DNA from: Prado023 sp963700475
GTDB taxonomy: Bacteria; Actinomycetota; Actinomycetes; S36-B12; CAIYMF01
Direction: 5' to 3'
Assembly: GCA_963700475.1 (NCBI GenBank)
Contig: CAVOXR010000005.1
Coordinates: 248,001-312,000 of the forward strand
DNA length: 64,000 bases
Below, one piece after another: positions 48,569 through 57,396 of the stretch (position 1 is its first letter; each line of letters begins with the position of its first letter). The translations under genes were made by a program, and so were the position numbers. The notes beneath the pieces were generated by a model that was not told the DNA's origin, ran no database searches, and saw nothing but the letters and a program-made list of their open reading frames with translations.

Positions 48569-49477
48569 ATGATCCTTGTGTGTGGTGCGACCGGAGAACT
48601 CGGTGGGCGAGTCGCCCAACGGCTGGCGGAGACGGTGCCGGTTCGCGCCCTCGTACGCCCCGCGACCGATGCGTCGGAGCTGGAGGCGGTCGGTGTCGAG
48701 GTGGTGCGCGGCGACCTCACGGATCCGACCAGCCTCGCCCCCGCCCTGGCGGGCGTGGAGACGGTCGTGACCACGGCCAACGCCATCGGCCGGATTCTCG
48801 ACGGGGCCAGGGACATCACGATCGCCGGGGTGGACGGGACCGGCAACCAGAACCTGATCCGGGCTGCCCGGGACGCCGGGGTCACGCGGTTCCTGTTCGT
48901 CTCCGCTGCAGGCCTGGGTCCGGACCTCGCGGGCATGGGACCCCTCACCCGGGCGAAGTGGGCGGCTGAGCAGGAGCTGGCGGCGACCACGATGCAGCGT
49001 GTGATCGTGCGCCCGGACATGTTCCAGGAGGTGTGGCTCGCCCCGATGACCGGAATCGATCCGGCCGCCGGCAAGGCCCTCATCTACGGCCGCGGTGAGA
49101 CTCCGCAGCGCTACGTGGCGATCGACGACGTGGCCGACCTCGTGGTGCACCTGGCCCTGGCGGACGACCCGCCTGAGGTCGTGGAGTTCGGAGGTCCGCA
49201 GGCGCTGACCCGCATGGAGGTCGTGTCGCAATTCGAGCAGGCAACAGGCGCGCCCCTCAAGGTCCGCCACGTGCCGCGAGCGGCGCTGTCTGTGGGGCAT
49301 CGTGTTCTGTCCCGCCCGAAGCCGGAGATCGCCTCGCTCATGGGAATGGCCCTGTATTCCGACACCCATCCCGCGACCTGGGACGACGCCCCCCTGCGTG
49401 ACGCGGGGATCACCCCACGGCCCGCCAGCGAGTTCATCAAGAGCGCGGCGCTGGGGACCCCGGCCACTTCTGCCTGA
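48569..49477 (+). CDS. NmrA-like / NAD(P)-binding protein
   Basis: An atypical SDR of 302 residues: N-terminal cofactor motif CGATGELGGRVAQRL, VRALVRP, GDLTDPTSL, and a middle FLFVSAAGL. There is no YxxxK catalytic pair, in line with NmrA-like regulators or NAD(P)H:quinone-type proteins. The ATG at 48569 has a Shine-Dalgarno GAAGGGGGAG. It is probably not in an operon with either neighbour. Confidence 0.82.
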   Translation: MILVCGATGELGGRVAQRLAETVPVRALVRPATDASELEAVGVEVVRGDLTDPTSLAPALAGVETVVTTANAIGRILDGARDITIAGVDGTGNQNLIRAARDAGVTRFLFVSAAGLGPDLAGMGPLTRAKWAAEQELAATTMQRVIVRPDMFQEVWLAPMTGIDPAAGKALIYGRGETPQRYVAIDDVADLVVHLALADDPPEVVEFGGPQALTRMEVVSQFEQATGAPLKVRHVPRAALSVGHRVLSRPKPEIASLMGMALYSDTHPATWDDAPLRDAGITPRPASEFIKSAALGTPATSA

Positions 49478-49550
49478 ACGCATTCGCCGGTGAGCGAAAG
49501 CACACCGAGAACCATCGCGCGGCCACCTGATGCAGGCGTAGGGTCTCCCG

Positions 49551-51284
49551 GTGATCGCCCTTCTGCGCACCCACCTGAGGCCCTACCGCCGGGATCTCGC
49601 AATCGTCGTCGGACTTCTGGTCCTGCAGGTCATCGGCACCCTCTACCTGCCCGAGCTCAACGCCGACATCATCAACAACGGCGTGGCCAAGGGCGACACG
49701 AGCTACATCATCCGCGTCGGCGGGTTGATGCTGTTCGTCTCGTTCCTGGTGGCGGTGGCGGCGATCGTCGGCCTGTACTTCGCCTCGCGGACCTCCATGT
49801 CGGTCGGCCGGGACATGCGCGCCCGGATCTTCCGGGCGGTGCAGAGGTTCTCGCTGCGCGAGATGAACACGTTCGGCGCGCCCACGCTCATCACCCGCAA
49901 CACCAATGACGTCCAGCAGGTGCAGATGTTCCTGCAGATGGGGCTCACGGTGATGGTGACCGCGCCGCTCATGGCGATCGGCGGCGTGATCATGGCCTAC
50001 CGCCAGGACGGTCCGCTGTCGCTGCTGCTGCTGGTGATCGTGCCGATCATGCTGCTGGTGATCGGTGGGGTGATGGTCAGGGCCGTGCCCCTCTTCCGGG
50101 CGATGCAGGTCAAGATCGACAAGATCAACCTGATCCTGCGGGAGAACCTGACCGGCATCCGGGTCATCCGGGCCTTCGTGCGCACCGAGCACGAGGAGGC
50201 CCGGTTCGCGGACGCCAACGCGGACCTCACCGACACGACCCTGAGCGTCAACCGCCTCTTCGCCCTGATGATGCCCGCGCTGATGCTGATCATGAACCTG
50301 TCCAGCGTCGCGGTGGTCTGGTTCGGCGGGAAGCGCATCGCCGCAGGGGAGATGCCGATCGGCAACCTGATGGCGTTCCTGGCGTATGTGATGCAGATCC
50401 TGTTCTCGGTGATGATGGCCACGATGGTGCTGGTCATGTGGCCACGCGCTGCCGCGTCGTCCGAGCGGCTCAACGACGTCCTTGCCGTCGAGCCCGACAT
50501 CCACGACCCCGAGGTCCCCGAGCCCGGCCAGACCGCGATGCGCGGCACGGTCGAGTTCCGTGACGTCGAGTTCGGGTACCCGGGGGCCGCCGAGCCGGTG
50601 CTCCGCGGGATCTCGTTCACTGCTCGCCCCGGACAGACCACCGCCATCATCGGCTCCACGGGCTCCGGCAAGTCCACCCTCATCAACCTGGTGCCACGGC
50701 TCTATGACATAACCGGGGGCTCCGTCCTCGTCGACGGGGTGGACGTCCGCGAGTGGGAGCGCTCCGCCCTCTGGTCAAGCATGGGCCTGATCCCGCAGAA
50801 GGCGTTCCTGTTCTCCGGGACGATCGCCGACAACCTGCGCTTCGGGGCCCCGGATGCCACCGAGGAGCAGATGTGGCGGGCGCTGGAGATCGCGCAGGGT
50901 GCGGACTTCGTCCGCGCGCTGCCCGAGGGCCTGGACGCCCCGATCGAGCAGGGCGGGGTGAACGTCTCCGGTGGCCAGCGCCAGCGCCTCGCGATCGCCA
51001 GGGCGCTGGTCCGCGAGCCGTCGGTGTACGTGTTCGACGACTCGTTCTCCGCCCTGGACTACGCGACCGACGCACGGCTGAGGGCGGCCCTGAGGGAGCC
51101 CACGCGGCATGCCTGCGTGCTGATCGTCGCGCAACGGGTGGCCACCATCCGCCATGCCGACCAGATCCTGGTCCTCGACGAGGGGATGCTCGCCGGCGTG
51201 GGCACCCATGACGAGCTGATGGCCGGCTGCCCGACCTACGCCGAGATCGTGCTCTCCCAGCTCTCCGCGGAGGAGGCCGCATGA
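49551..51284 (+). CDS. ABC exporter, half-transporter with degenerate catalytic site
   Basis: A 577-residue type IV exporter subunit: six membrane segments, then Walker A GSTGSGKST, signature VSGGQRQR and Walker B VYVFDDSFSALD. The residue after the Walker B Asp is Asp in place of the catalytic Glu, which marks the inactive-site partner of a heterodimer. GTG 49551 has TAGGGT six bases before it. The stop overlaps the start of the next gene, and the two form one exporter. Substrate is unknown. Confidence 0.9.
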   Translation: MIALLRTHLRPYRRDLAIVVGLLVLQVIGTLYLPELNADIINNGVAKGDTSYIIRVGGLMLFVSFLVAVAAIVGLYFASRTSMSVGRDMRARIFRAVQRFSLREMNTFGAPTLITRNTNDVQQVQMFLQMGLTVMVTAPLMAIGGVIMAYRQDGPLSLLLLVIVPIMLLVIGGVMVRAVPLFRAMQVKIDKINLILRENLTGIRVIRAFVRTEHEEARFADANADLTDTTLSVNRLFALMMPALMLIMNLSSVAVVWFGGKRIAAGEMPIGNLMAFLAYVMQILFSVMMATMVLVMWPRAAASSERLNDVLAVEPDIHDPEVPEPGQTAMRGTVEFRDVEFGYPGAAEPVLRGISFTARPGQTTAIIGSTGSGKSTLINLVPRLYDITGGSVLVDGVDVREWERSALWSSMGLIPQKAFLFSGTIADNLRFGAPDATEEQMWRALEIAQGADFVRALPEGLDAPIEQGGVNVSGGQRQRLAIARALVREPSVYVFDDSFSALDYATDARLRAALREPTRHACVLIVAQRVATIRHADQILVLDEGMLAGVGTHDELMAGCPTYAEIVLSQLSAEEAA

Positions 51285-53290
51285 GCGCCGGAACGGCTAC
51301 GGCCGGCGGGCGTCCGGGCGGTGCCGGGGGGATGGGACCTGGTGGTCCGCCTCGTCCGGGCGGTCCCGGGGGTCCCGGTGGTGGCGGGCCGATGGGCGGG
51401 TTGTTCGTCCAGGCCCAGAAGTCCAGCGACTTCAAGGGGACGGTGAAGCGACTGGCTCGTCGGCTGCGCCCCCAGGCCGCGCAGATCGTCGGCGTGATCG
51501 CGATGTCGGTGGTCAGCGTCGTGCTGGCGATCATGGGACCGAAGCTCCTGGGCAACGCGACCACGATGATCTTCGAGGGCACCGTCTCCTCGCAGCTGCC
51601 CGCGGGCGTGCCGGTCAACGTGATCGTCGATGGCTTGAACGCTGAGGGCAAGACCGACCAGGCGAACATGCTGGCGTCCATGGACATCGTCCCCGGCGAG
51701 GGTGTCGACTTCACCCAACTGGCGCGGCTGCTCACCCTGATCGCCATGCTCTACCTGGTGTCGGCCCTGCTGGGCTGGGCCAGTGCCTACATCATGGCCG
51801 GGGTCACCCAGTCGACGATCTACCAGCTGCGCGAGGAGGTCGACGGCAAGATCGGTCGACTGCCGCTGCACTACTTCGACACGCACCCGCGCGGTGACCT
51901 GCTCTCGCGGGTCACCAACGACATCGACAACGTCTCCAACACCCTCCAACAGGTGCTCACCCAGCTGATCACCTCGACGCTGACCGTCATCGGAATCCTG
52001 ATCATCATGTTCTGGATGTCGCCACTGCTTGCCGTGATCTCCCTGCTGACGGTGCCCCTGTCGTTCGTGGTGACCATGTTGATCGCCAAGCGGTCCCAGA
52101 AGCAGTTCGCGTCGCAGTGGGAGTGGACGGGGTCGCTCAACGGCCACGTCGAGCAGATGTACACCGGCCACGACCTCGTGAAGGTGTTCGGCCACTCGCA
52201 ACGGGCCATCGAGGAGTTCGACGAGCTCAACGAGCGCATGTACGTCTCGAGCTTCAAGGCGCAGTTCATCTCCGGGATCATCCAGCCGACGATGATGTTC
52301 ATCTCGAACCTGAACTACGTGCTCATCTCGGTGATCGGTGGCCTGCAGGTGGCCTCCGGGGCGATGCCCCTGGGCGACGTCCAGGCCTTCATCCAGTACG
52401 CGCGGCAGTTCCAGATGCCGATCACGCAGATCGCCGCCGTGGTCAACCTCATGCAGTCCGGGGTGGCCTCGGCGGAGCGGGTCTTCGAGTTCCTCGACGC
52501 CGAGGACGAGATCGCCGACCCCGACGAGCCGGTCCGCCCGGGTCAGGTCGAGGGCCGTGTCGCCTTCGAGGACGTGGCGTTCCAGTACGTGCCCGACAAG
52601 CCCCTGATCCGCGGGCTGAACCTGGTGGTGGAACCCGGGGAGTCGTGCGCGATCGTGGGCCCGACAGGTGCCGGCAAGACCACCCTGGTCAACCTGCTGA
52701 TGCGCTTCTACGACGTGGACTCCGGGCGGATCACACTCGACGGCCATGACATCAACGAGATGACCCGTGACGACCTGCGCGGCAGCTTCGGGATGGTCCT
52801 GCAGGACACATGGCTCTTCGGCGGAACGATCCGGGAGAACATCGCCTACGGATCCGCCGACGCGACCGACGAGCAGGTTCTCGACGCCGCGCGGGCGGCC
52901 TACGTGGACCACTTCGTGCGCACCCTGACCGACGGCTACGACACGGTGCTCGACGACGAGGCGTCCAACGTCTCAGCCGGCGAGAAGCAGCTGATCACGA
53001 TCGCCCGGGCGTTCCTGTCCGACCCGGCGATCCTGATCCTGGACGAGGCCACGTCCTCGGTCGACACCCGCACCGAGGTGCTGGTGCAGAAGGCGATGGC
53101 CAGGCTGCGCCACGGCCGCACGTCGTTCATCATCGCCCACCGCCTGAGCACCATCCGCGACGCCGACACCATCCTGGTCATGGAGGACGGGGACATCGTC
53201 GAGCACGGCAACCACCAGGAGCTCATCGCCGCTGGCGGGGCCTACGCGCGGCTGTACGAGAGCCAGTTCGCCGGGGCCATCTCCGAGTAG
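51281..53290 (+). CDS. ABC exporter, catalytic half-transporter partner
   Basis: A 669-residue partner of the preceding exporter half. It begins with a Gly/Pro-rich tail (about 38 residues), followed by six membrane segments, Walker A GPTGAGKTT, signature VSAGEKQL (second G replaced by A, Q by E) and Walker B ILILDEATSSVD with canonical Glu. The variant signature here and the Asp in the other half together leave one fully competent ATP site, as in TM287/288-like exporters. Confidence 0.9.
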   Translation: MSAGTATAGGRPGGAGGMGPGGPPRPGGPGGPGGGGPMGGLFVQAQKSSDFKGTVKRLARRLRPQAAQIVGVIAMSVVSVVLAIMGPKLLGNATTMIFEGTVSSQLPAGVPVNVIVDGLNAEGKTDQANMLASMDIVPGEGVDFTQLARLLTLIAMLYLVSALLGWASAYIMAGVTQSTIYQLREEVDGKIGRLPLHYFDTHPRGDLLSRVTNDIDNVSNTLQQVLTQLITSTLTVIGILIIMFWMSPLLAVISLLTVPLSFVVTMLIAKRSQKQFASQWEWTGSLNGHVEQMYTGHDLVKVFGHSQRAIEEFDELNERMYVSSFKAQFISGIIQPTMMFISNLNYVLISVIGGLQVASGAMPLGDVQAFIQYARQFQMPITQIAAVVNLMQSGVASAERVFEFLDAEDEIADPDEPVRPGQVEGRVAFEDVAFQYVPDKPLIRGLNLVVEPGESCAIVGPTGAGKTTLVNLLMRFYDVDSGRITLDGHDINEMTRDDLRGSFGMVLQDTWLFGGTIRENIAYGSADATDEQVLDAARAAYVDHFVRTLTDGYDTVLDDEASNVSAGEKQLITIARAFLSDPAILILDEATSSVDTRTEVLVQKAMARLRHGRTSFIIAHRLSTIRDADTILVMEDGDIVEHGNHQELIAAGGAYARLYESQFAGAISE

Positions 53291-53307
53291 GAGATCCGTC
53301 CGCCCGC

Positions 53308-53592
53308 TCAGGGCAGGTGGATGTGCGCGGTGCCCTTGTCGAGGTCGATCCGGGTGCGCGGCGGTGCGCCCTCAGCGTCCTCCTCGGCCATGAGGGCCTC
53401 ATGGTCACGTTGCTCGATCTCGTGCTTCTTGGAGGGGTAGAGGGCCTCCTGCAGGATGTCGAACCCAGTCGACGACATCGCCGAGCCGTGCTTGGATCCG
53501 GGCTTGCGCTTCGCGGCGGCCAACTCGAACATGCCCAGCGCGAAGAGCAGCAGCACCAGTGCAGGCAGCGTCATCGCCAGCAGGAATCCCAC
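53308..53592 (-). CDS. DUF6191-like small membrane protein
   Basis: A 94-residue protein: one N-terminal membrane segment (FLLAMTLPALVLLLFALGMF), a basic linker (AAKRKPGSKHG) and a cytosolic tail with the GFDILQEALYPSKKHEIEQR and GAPPRTRIDLDKGTAHI motifs, which I associate with DUF6191. The GTG at 53592 follows GGAGGTGG. It converges on the exporter genes. Function is unknown. Confidence 0.68.
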   Translation of the reverse strand: MGFLLAMTLPALVLLLFALGMFELAAAKRKPGSKHGSAMSSTGFDILQEALYPSKKHEIEQRDHEALMAEEDAEGAPPRTRIDLDKGTAHIHLP

Positions 53593-53686
53593 AGCCCACC
53601 TCCGGTTCCAGTGTCGCGCGTGGTGGGCTCCGTCCGCAACGCGCGACGCCCCGCGCCTTCTGCGGCGAGGTGGCAGGATCGCGACC

Positions 53687-54682
53687 ATGCGCATCCTCAT
53701 CATCGGTGGGACCAGGTTCGTCGGACGGCACCTCGTGGCAGCGGCGATCGATCGGGGGCATCAGGTCACCGTCATGCACCGCGGGGTTGAGTGCTCCGGA
53801 GCGCCGGGCGCCGAGCACCTGCACGCCGACCGGGACGCCGACCTGGGCGTCCTTGCCGATCGCGACTGGGACGCCACCGTGGACGTGTGCGCCTACTGGC
53901 CGCGCCAGGTCACGTCCCTGGCTGATGCGCTGGGGGAGCGGGGTGGTCGGCACGCGCTGATCTCCACGGTCTCGGTCTACGCCGACGCACCCGAGCCCGG
54001 GCTCGACGAGCAGGCGCCGCTGGTCGCCCCACTCGGGCTTGATGGCGGCGCCCCGCCCATCGACATGCAGACCTACGGAGGGCTCAAGGTCGGTTGCGAG
54101 CACGTCGCCGAGCAACGGCACGCCGGTCGGCTCCTGGTGATCCGCCCGACATACATCGTGGGCCCGCACGACCCGACAGCGCGCTTCCCGTACTGGGTCG
54201 ATCGGCTTGCCCGCGGTGGCACCATCCTGTGCCCCGGCAGCCCGGAGGCTCCGTTCCAGTACATCGATGCCCGCGACCTGGCAGCGTTCACCGTGGGGCT
54301 CCTCGAGGCAGGCGACGACGGGACCTTCCACGCCGTCCAGCCGTCGCCCCCGTACTCGTTCGCCGAGATGCTCGAGGAGGTGCGCGCGGCGGTCGCACCC
54401 GTGGGGACCCGGCTCGAGTGGGTGCCGTCTGCGTGGCTGGTCGATCGCGGGGTGACCCCGCAGATGCTGCCGCTGTGGACGGGGGCCGACGATCCGGAGT
54501 TCGCGCTGGCCATGGACCCGGCGCGTGCCGTGGCGGCCGGGCTGCGTGGCCGACCAGTGGGCGACACCGCGACCGACACGCTCGAGTGGTCGTCGGACCC
54601 CTCATCGCGGTGGTCGGCGCGCAGTGAGCTGCTCACGGAGCAGCGGGAGCAGGCCCTGATCCATGAGTGGGAAGGTCGATAG
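53687..54682 (+). CDS. NAD-dependent epimerase/dehydratase
   Basis: An extended SDR of 331 residues: cofactor motif GGTRFVGRHL, the Ser in ISTVSVYAD, catalytic YGGLK (a YxxxK motif), and the substrate loop RPTYIVGPHDPTARFPYW. The sequence resembles RNA-binding/sugar-epimerase proteins of plastid CSP41-type and bacterial isoflavone-like reductases rather than classical GalE. CAGGAT sits seven bases before the ATG. Its 3' end overlaps the convergent DUF3159 gene by 50 bp. Confidence 0.85.
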   Translation: MRILIIGGTRFVGRHLVAAAIDRGHQVTVMHRGVECSGAPGAEHLHADRDADLGVLADRDWDATVDVCAYWPRQVTSLADALGERGGRHALISTVSVYADAPEPGLDEQAPLVAPLGLDGGAPPIDMQTYGGLKVGCEHVAEQRHAGRLLVIRPTYIVGPHDPTARFPYWVDRLARGGTILCPGSPEAPFQYIDARDLAAFTVGLLEAGDDGTFHAVQPSPPYSFAEMLEEVRAAVAPVGTRLEWVPSAWLVDRGVTPQMLPLWTGADDPEFALAMDPARAVAAGLRGRPVGDTATDTLEWSSDPSSRWSARSELLTEQREQALIHEWEGR

Positions 54683-55358
54683 CGCCGCCCCGTTGGTCCA
54701 GCGGCCCGGCCGGTAGCACCTCGGCTGCCAGCGACCGGCGCCGGGCCCTGTGGGCCGGCTCGACGACCAGCCACGACAGCCAGATCACCACCAGCACCAT
54801 GGGCCACCCCAGGGCCACCTTGGCCAGGCCCAGGGCCACGGTCATCCCCGCCAGCCACAGGGGCGTCATGACGGCGACGCGAACCAGGAAGGACGCCACC
54901 CAGATCCAGCTCGCCCGGCAGTAGGCGGCCAGCATGACCGGATCGGTGCGCCAGGCCGACGAGCGGGTCAGCCCGCCCACGACCAGGCCGAGGAACGGGC
55001 GCTTGACCCAGATCGAGATGGCCCACGCCAGCGCGGCACCGGCATTGGCCAGCAGGCTCGGCAGGAAGTAGTCCTGCGGCCGGCCGGTACGGGAGGCGAC
55101 GAAGGCTGCGAGGGCGACTGCCCCGAACCCGGCGAGGGCGTGGCGCAGGGTGTCGTGGGTCGCCAGCCTCCAGCCGGTGACGACCAGGCCGGCGACGAGC
55201 GCGGCGCCCAGCGCCACGGTCAGGTTCGACCCCGAGACCAGGTAGGCGGTGACGAACGTGAGCGGCGGCAGCCCCGAGTCGAGCACCCCCCGGCGTCCGC
55301 CGAAGGCGTCCATGAGCGACACCTCCGACAGGTCGGGAGTCCGCTCCTGATCGGCCAT
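54633..55358 (-). CDS. DUF3159 family membrane protein
   Basis: A 241-residue membrane protein of the actinobacterial DUF3159 family: FGGRRGVLDSGLPPLTFV near the N-terminus, then about six membrane segments with GRPQDYFLPSLLANAGAA and RSSAWRTDPVMLAAYCRASW. The ATG at 55358 follows TATCCT by seven bases, so it is favoured over GTG 55364. Role unknown. The last ~25 residues overlap the epimerase gene on the other strand. Confidence 0.85.
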   Translation of the reverse strand: MADQERTPDLSEVSLMDAFGGRRGVLDSGLPPLTFVTAYLVSGSNLTVALGAALVAGLVVTGWRLATHDTLRHALAGFGAVALAAFVASRTGRPQDYFLPSLLANAGAALAWAISIWVKRPFLGLVVGGLTRSSAWRTDPVMLAAYCRASWIWVASFLVRVAVMTPLWLAGMTVALGLAKVALGWPMVLVVIWLSWLVVEPAHRARRRSLAAEVLPAGPLDQRGGAIDLPTHGSGPAPAAP

Positions 55359-55463
55359 GCACACAAGGATAGGGGCGGCGGCGGAGACGGCCTGTCGTTC
55401 GCCAGCGGCGAGACCGGACTCCCAGGCGCTGGGTAAGGTGTGACTGCGTTATCGGGCGCCTTC

Positions 55464-55502
55464 CCCCACTGGGTAGACTGTCTCACATGCCCCAGGGGGT
55501 AT
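55464..55502 (+). promoter_or_regulatory. CsoR-like boxes upstream of the copper chaperone gene
   Basis: ATGCCCCAGGGGGTAT (55487-55502) is nearly the csoR-copA operator (TACCCCTAGGGGGTA) and ends 26 bases before the chaperone ATG. A weaker CCCCCACTGGGTA (55463-55475) is 11 bases further up. The same GC-rich palindrome at the only two copper-related operons here points to joint control by CsoR. The box overlaps an open frame that extends the chaperone upstream, which argues for the inner start. Confidence 0.6.
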
Positions 55503-55528
55503 CCGTCCACACAGAAGGAGCTCGCGCC

Positions 55529-56083
55529 ATGTCCATCCGCCGCCACCTCGTGATCCCGGTAGCAGCCATCCTCTCGATGGGGATGTTGACGGCCTGCGCC
55601 TCAGAAGAGACCGCTGCGGACGCCGCCGACACCGCCTCAGCCGCAGCAAGCGCCTGTGCGCTGACGATGGCCGACCCGTGGGTCAAGGCCCAGGACCAGG
55701 ACATGACCGGAGCGTTCGGCGTGTTCACCAACCCGAGCGATGCCGACATCACGATCACCGAGGCCTCGAGCCCGTCGGCCGGGATGATGGAGATCCACGA
55801 GGTCGTCGACAAGGACGGCGCGATGGTGATGCAGCCCAAGGAGGGTGGCCTGGTCGTGCCGGCCGGGGGAACGGCTGAGCTCAAGCCGGGCAGCGACCAC
55901 CTGATGCTGATGAAGCTCCCTGCGCCGATCCAGGCCGGCGACGAGGTGGAGATCACCGTCGTGTGCGACACCGGCGGCTCGGTGACGTGGACCAGCGTGG
56001 CCAAGCCGTTCGAGGGCGGCGCCGAGTCCTATGTGCCCGCGGAGGGCTCCATGGCGTCCATGTCGCCGAGCGCGCAGGGCTGA
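55529..56083 (+). CDS. PCu(A)C-type periplasmic/secreted copper chaperone
   Basis: A 184-residue lipoprotein (signal RRHLVIPVAAILSMGMLTAC) with the PCu(A)C copper site: methionine and histidine in GMMEIHEVV, and the later HLMLM, matching the H(M)X10MX21HXM pattern. The ATG at 55529 has a Shine-Dalgarno AGAAGGAG, so the longer frame from 55487 is not used. It binds Cu(I) for delivery to cytochrome oxidase or for copper tolerance. It is 9 bp from the DyP gene, so they share an operon. Confidence 0.9.
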   Translation: MSIRRHLVIPVAAILSMGMLTACASEETAADAADTASAAASACALTMADPWVKAQDQDMTGAFGVFTNPSDADITITEASSPSAGMMEIHEVVDKDGAMVMQPKEGGLVVPAGGTAELKPGSDHLMLMKLPAPIQAGDEVEITVVCDTGGSVTWTSVAKPFEGGAESYVPAEGSMASMSPSAQG

Positions 56084-56092
56084 CCCCCGCTG

Positions 56093-57370
56093 ATGGTCCC
56101 CGAGCAGCCGCCCGAGCAGCCCCCGGCCGGGGTCACCCGACGAGGGCTGCTCGGTGCGCTCGGACTCGGGGTCGGAGGGCTGGCCGTGGGGGCCGCTGCG
56201 GGGTACGCCGCCGCCTCGGAGACGGGTGGTCCCCCTGCTGGTGACCCCGGGCCCAGCTCGGTTGCGGGCAACGTTCCCCCTCCCGGCAGCACGGTGGAGC
56301 CCTTCCACGGTGCCCACCAGGCGGGCATCGAGACCGCGATGCAGGCGACCGCGACGCTGCTTGCCCTGGACCTGCGCGACGACGTCGACCGCGAGGCCCT
56401 GGTCCGGCTGATGCGCCTGCTCACCGACGACGTCGCCCGGTTGTCCGAGGGCAGGCCCGCCCTGGCCGATCCGCAGCCTGAGCTGGCGGGCGTGCCGGCC
56501 CGGCTGACCGTCACGGTCGGCTACGGGATGGGACTCCTGGAGGCAGCCGGCCGCGCGGACCAGGCGCCCGCCTGGCTCGCCGCGGGCCTGCCGTCCTTCA
56601 GGATCGACAAGCTGCGCACGCGCTGGACGGGCGGCGACCTGCTGCTCCAGGTGGCGGCCGAGGATCCGGTCACCGTCTCGCACGCTGTCCGGGTGCTGCT
56701 CAACGACGCCGGGCCGTTCGCGACCGTCCGGTGGGTCCAGTCCGGCTTCCACCGGCCCGCGAACACTGCGCCCAAAGGCATCACCGGCCGCAACCTGTTC
56801 GGCCAGGTGGACGGCACCGTGAACCCGACCCCGGGGACCCAGGACTTCGCCGACGTGGTCTGGATCCCGGCGGGCCCGGCGACGTCGCCGTGGCTCGAGG
56901 GCGGCACCGGCATGGTGGTCCGGCGGATCGCGATGGACATGCGCGTCTGGGGCGGGCTGGACACCCGCACCAAGGAGGACTCGATCGGCCGGCGGCTCTC
57001 CGATGGCGCACCCCTGACCGGCGGCACCGAGTTCACCGCACCGGACTACGAGGCCGTCGACGAGAACGGGTTCCTCGTGATCCCGCCGACAGCGCACATG
57101 CGCCTGGCCCACGCGCAGGGCCCTTCGGAGCGGATCCTGCGCCGGCCGTACAACTACGACGACGGCATCGCCGCCGACGGCACGGCCGACGCCGGACTGG
57201 TCTTCGTCGCGTTCATGGCGGATCCGAGTGTGCAGTTCGTGCCGATCCAGGAGCGCCTGGCGACGTCCGACGTGCTCAACATCTGGACCACTCCCATCGG
57301 CTCCGCTCTGTTCGCGGTGCCGCGCGGTGTCCAGCCCGGGGAGTACATCGGCCAGCCGCTGCTCGGCTGA
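56093..57370 (+). CDS. Tat-exported dye-decolourising (DyP) heme peroxidase
   Basis: A 425-residue DyP-type peroxidase, EfeB/YwbN branch. Signal: TRRGLLGALGLGVGGLAVGAA, a twin-arginine leader. The heme region has GQVDG (GXXDG motif with catalytic Asp), HMRLAH (proximal His) and RRPYNYDDG with the conserved Arg. It is exported folded with heme. The pairing with PCu(A)C points to a shared copper or redox role; the EfeO and EfeU iron partners are not in this window. Confidence 0.9.
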   Translation: MVPEQPPEQPPAGVTRRGLLGALGLGVGGLAVGAAAGYAAASETGGPPAGDPGPSSVAGNVPPPGSTVEPFHGAHQAGIETAMQATATLLALDLRDDVDREALVRLMRLLTDDVARLSEGRPALADPQPELAGVPARLTVTVGYGMGLLEAAGRADQAPAWLAAGLPSFRIDKLRTRWTGGDLLLQVAAEDPVTVSHAVRVLLNDAGPFATVRWVQSGFHRPANTAPKGITGRNLFGQVDGTVNPTPGTQDFADVVWIPAGPATSPWLEGGTGMVVRRIAMDMRVWGGLDTRTKEDSIGRRLSDGAPLTGGTEFTAPDYEAVDENGFLVIPPTAHMRLAHAQGPSERILRRPYNYDDGIAADGTADAGLVFVAFMADPSVQFVPIQERLATSDVLNIWTTPIGSALFAVPRGVQPGEYIGQPLLG

Positions 57371-57396
57371 GCGGCCGCCGGCGCGCGGGGGAGCGC

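Noticed and set aside
51236..52912. A 558-codon minus-strand frame opposite the second exporter gene
   Set aside because: Antisense of a well-defined ABC exporter; rich in His, Asp and Arg with no recognisable domain.
55487..55528. An N-terminal extension of the copper chaperone
   Set aside because: It would precede the signal peptide and overlaps the CsoR-like box; the Shine-Dalgarno points to ATG 55529.
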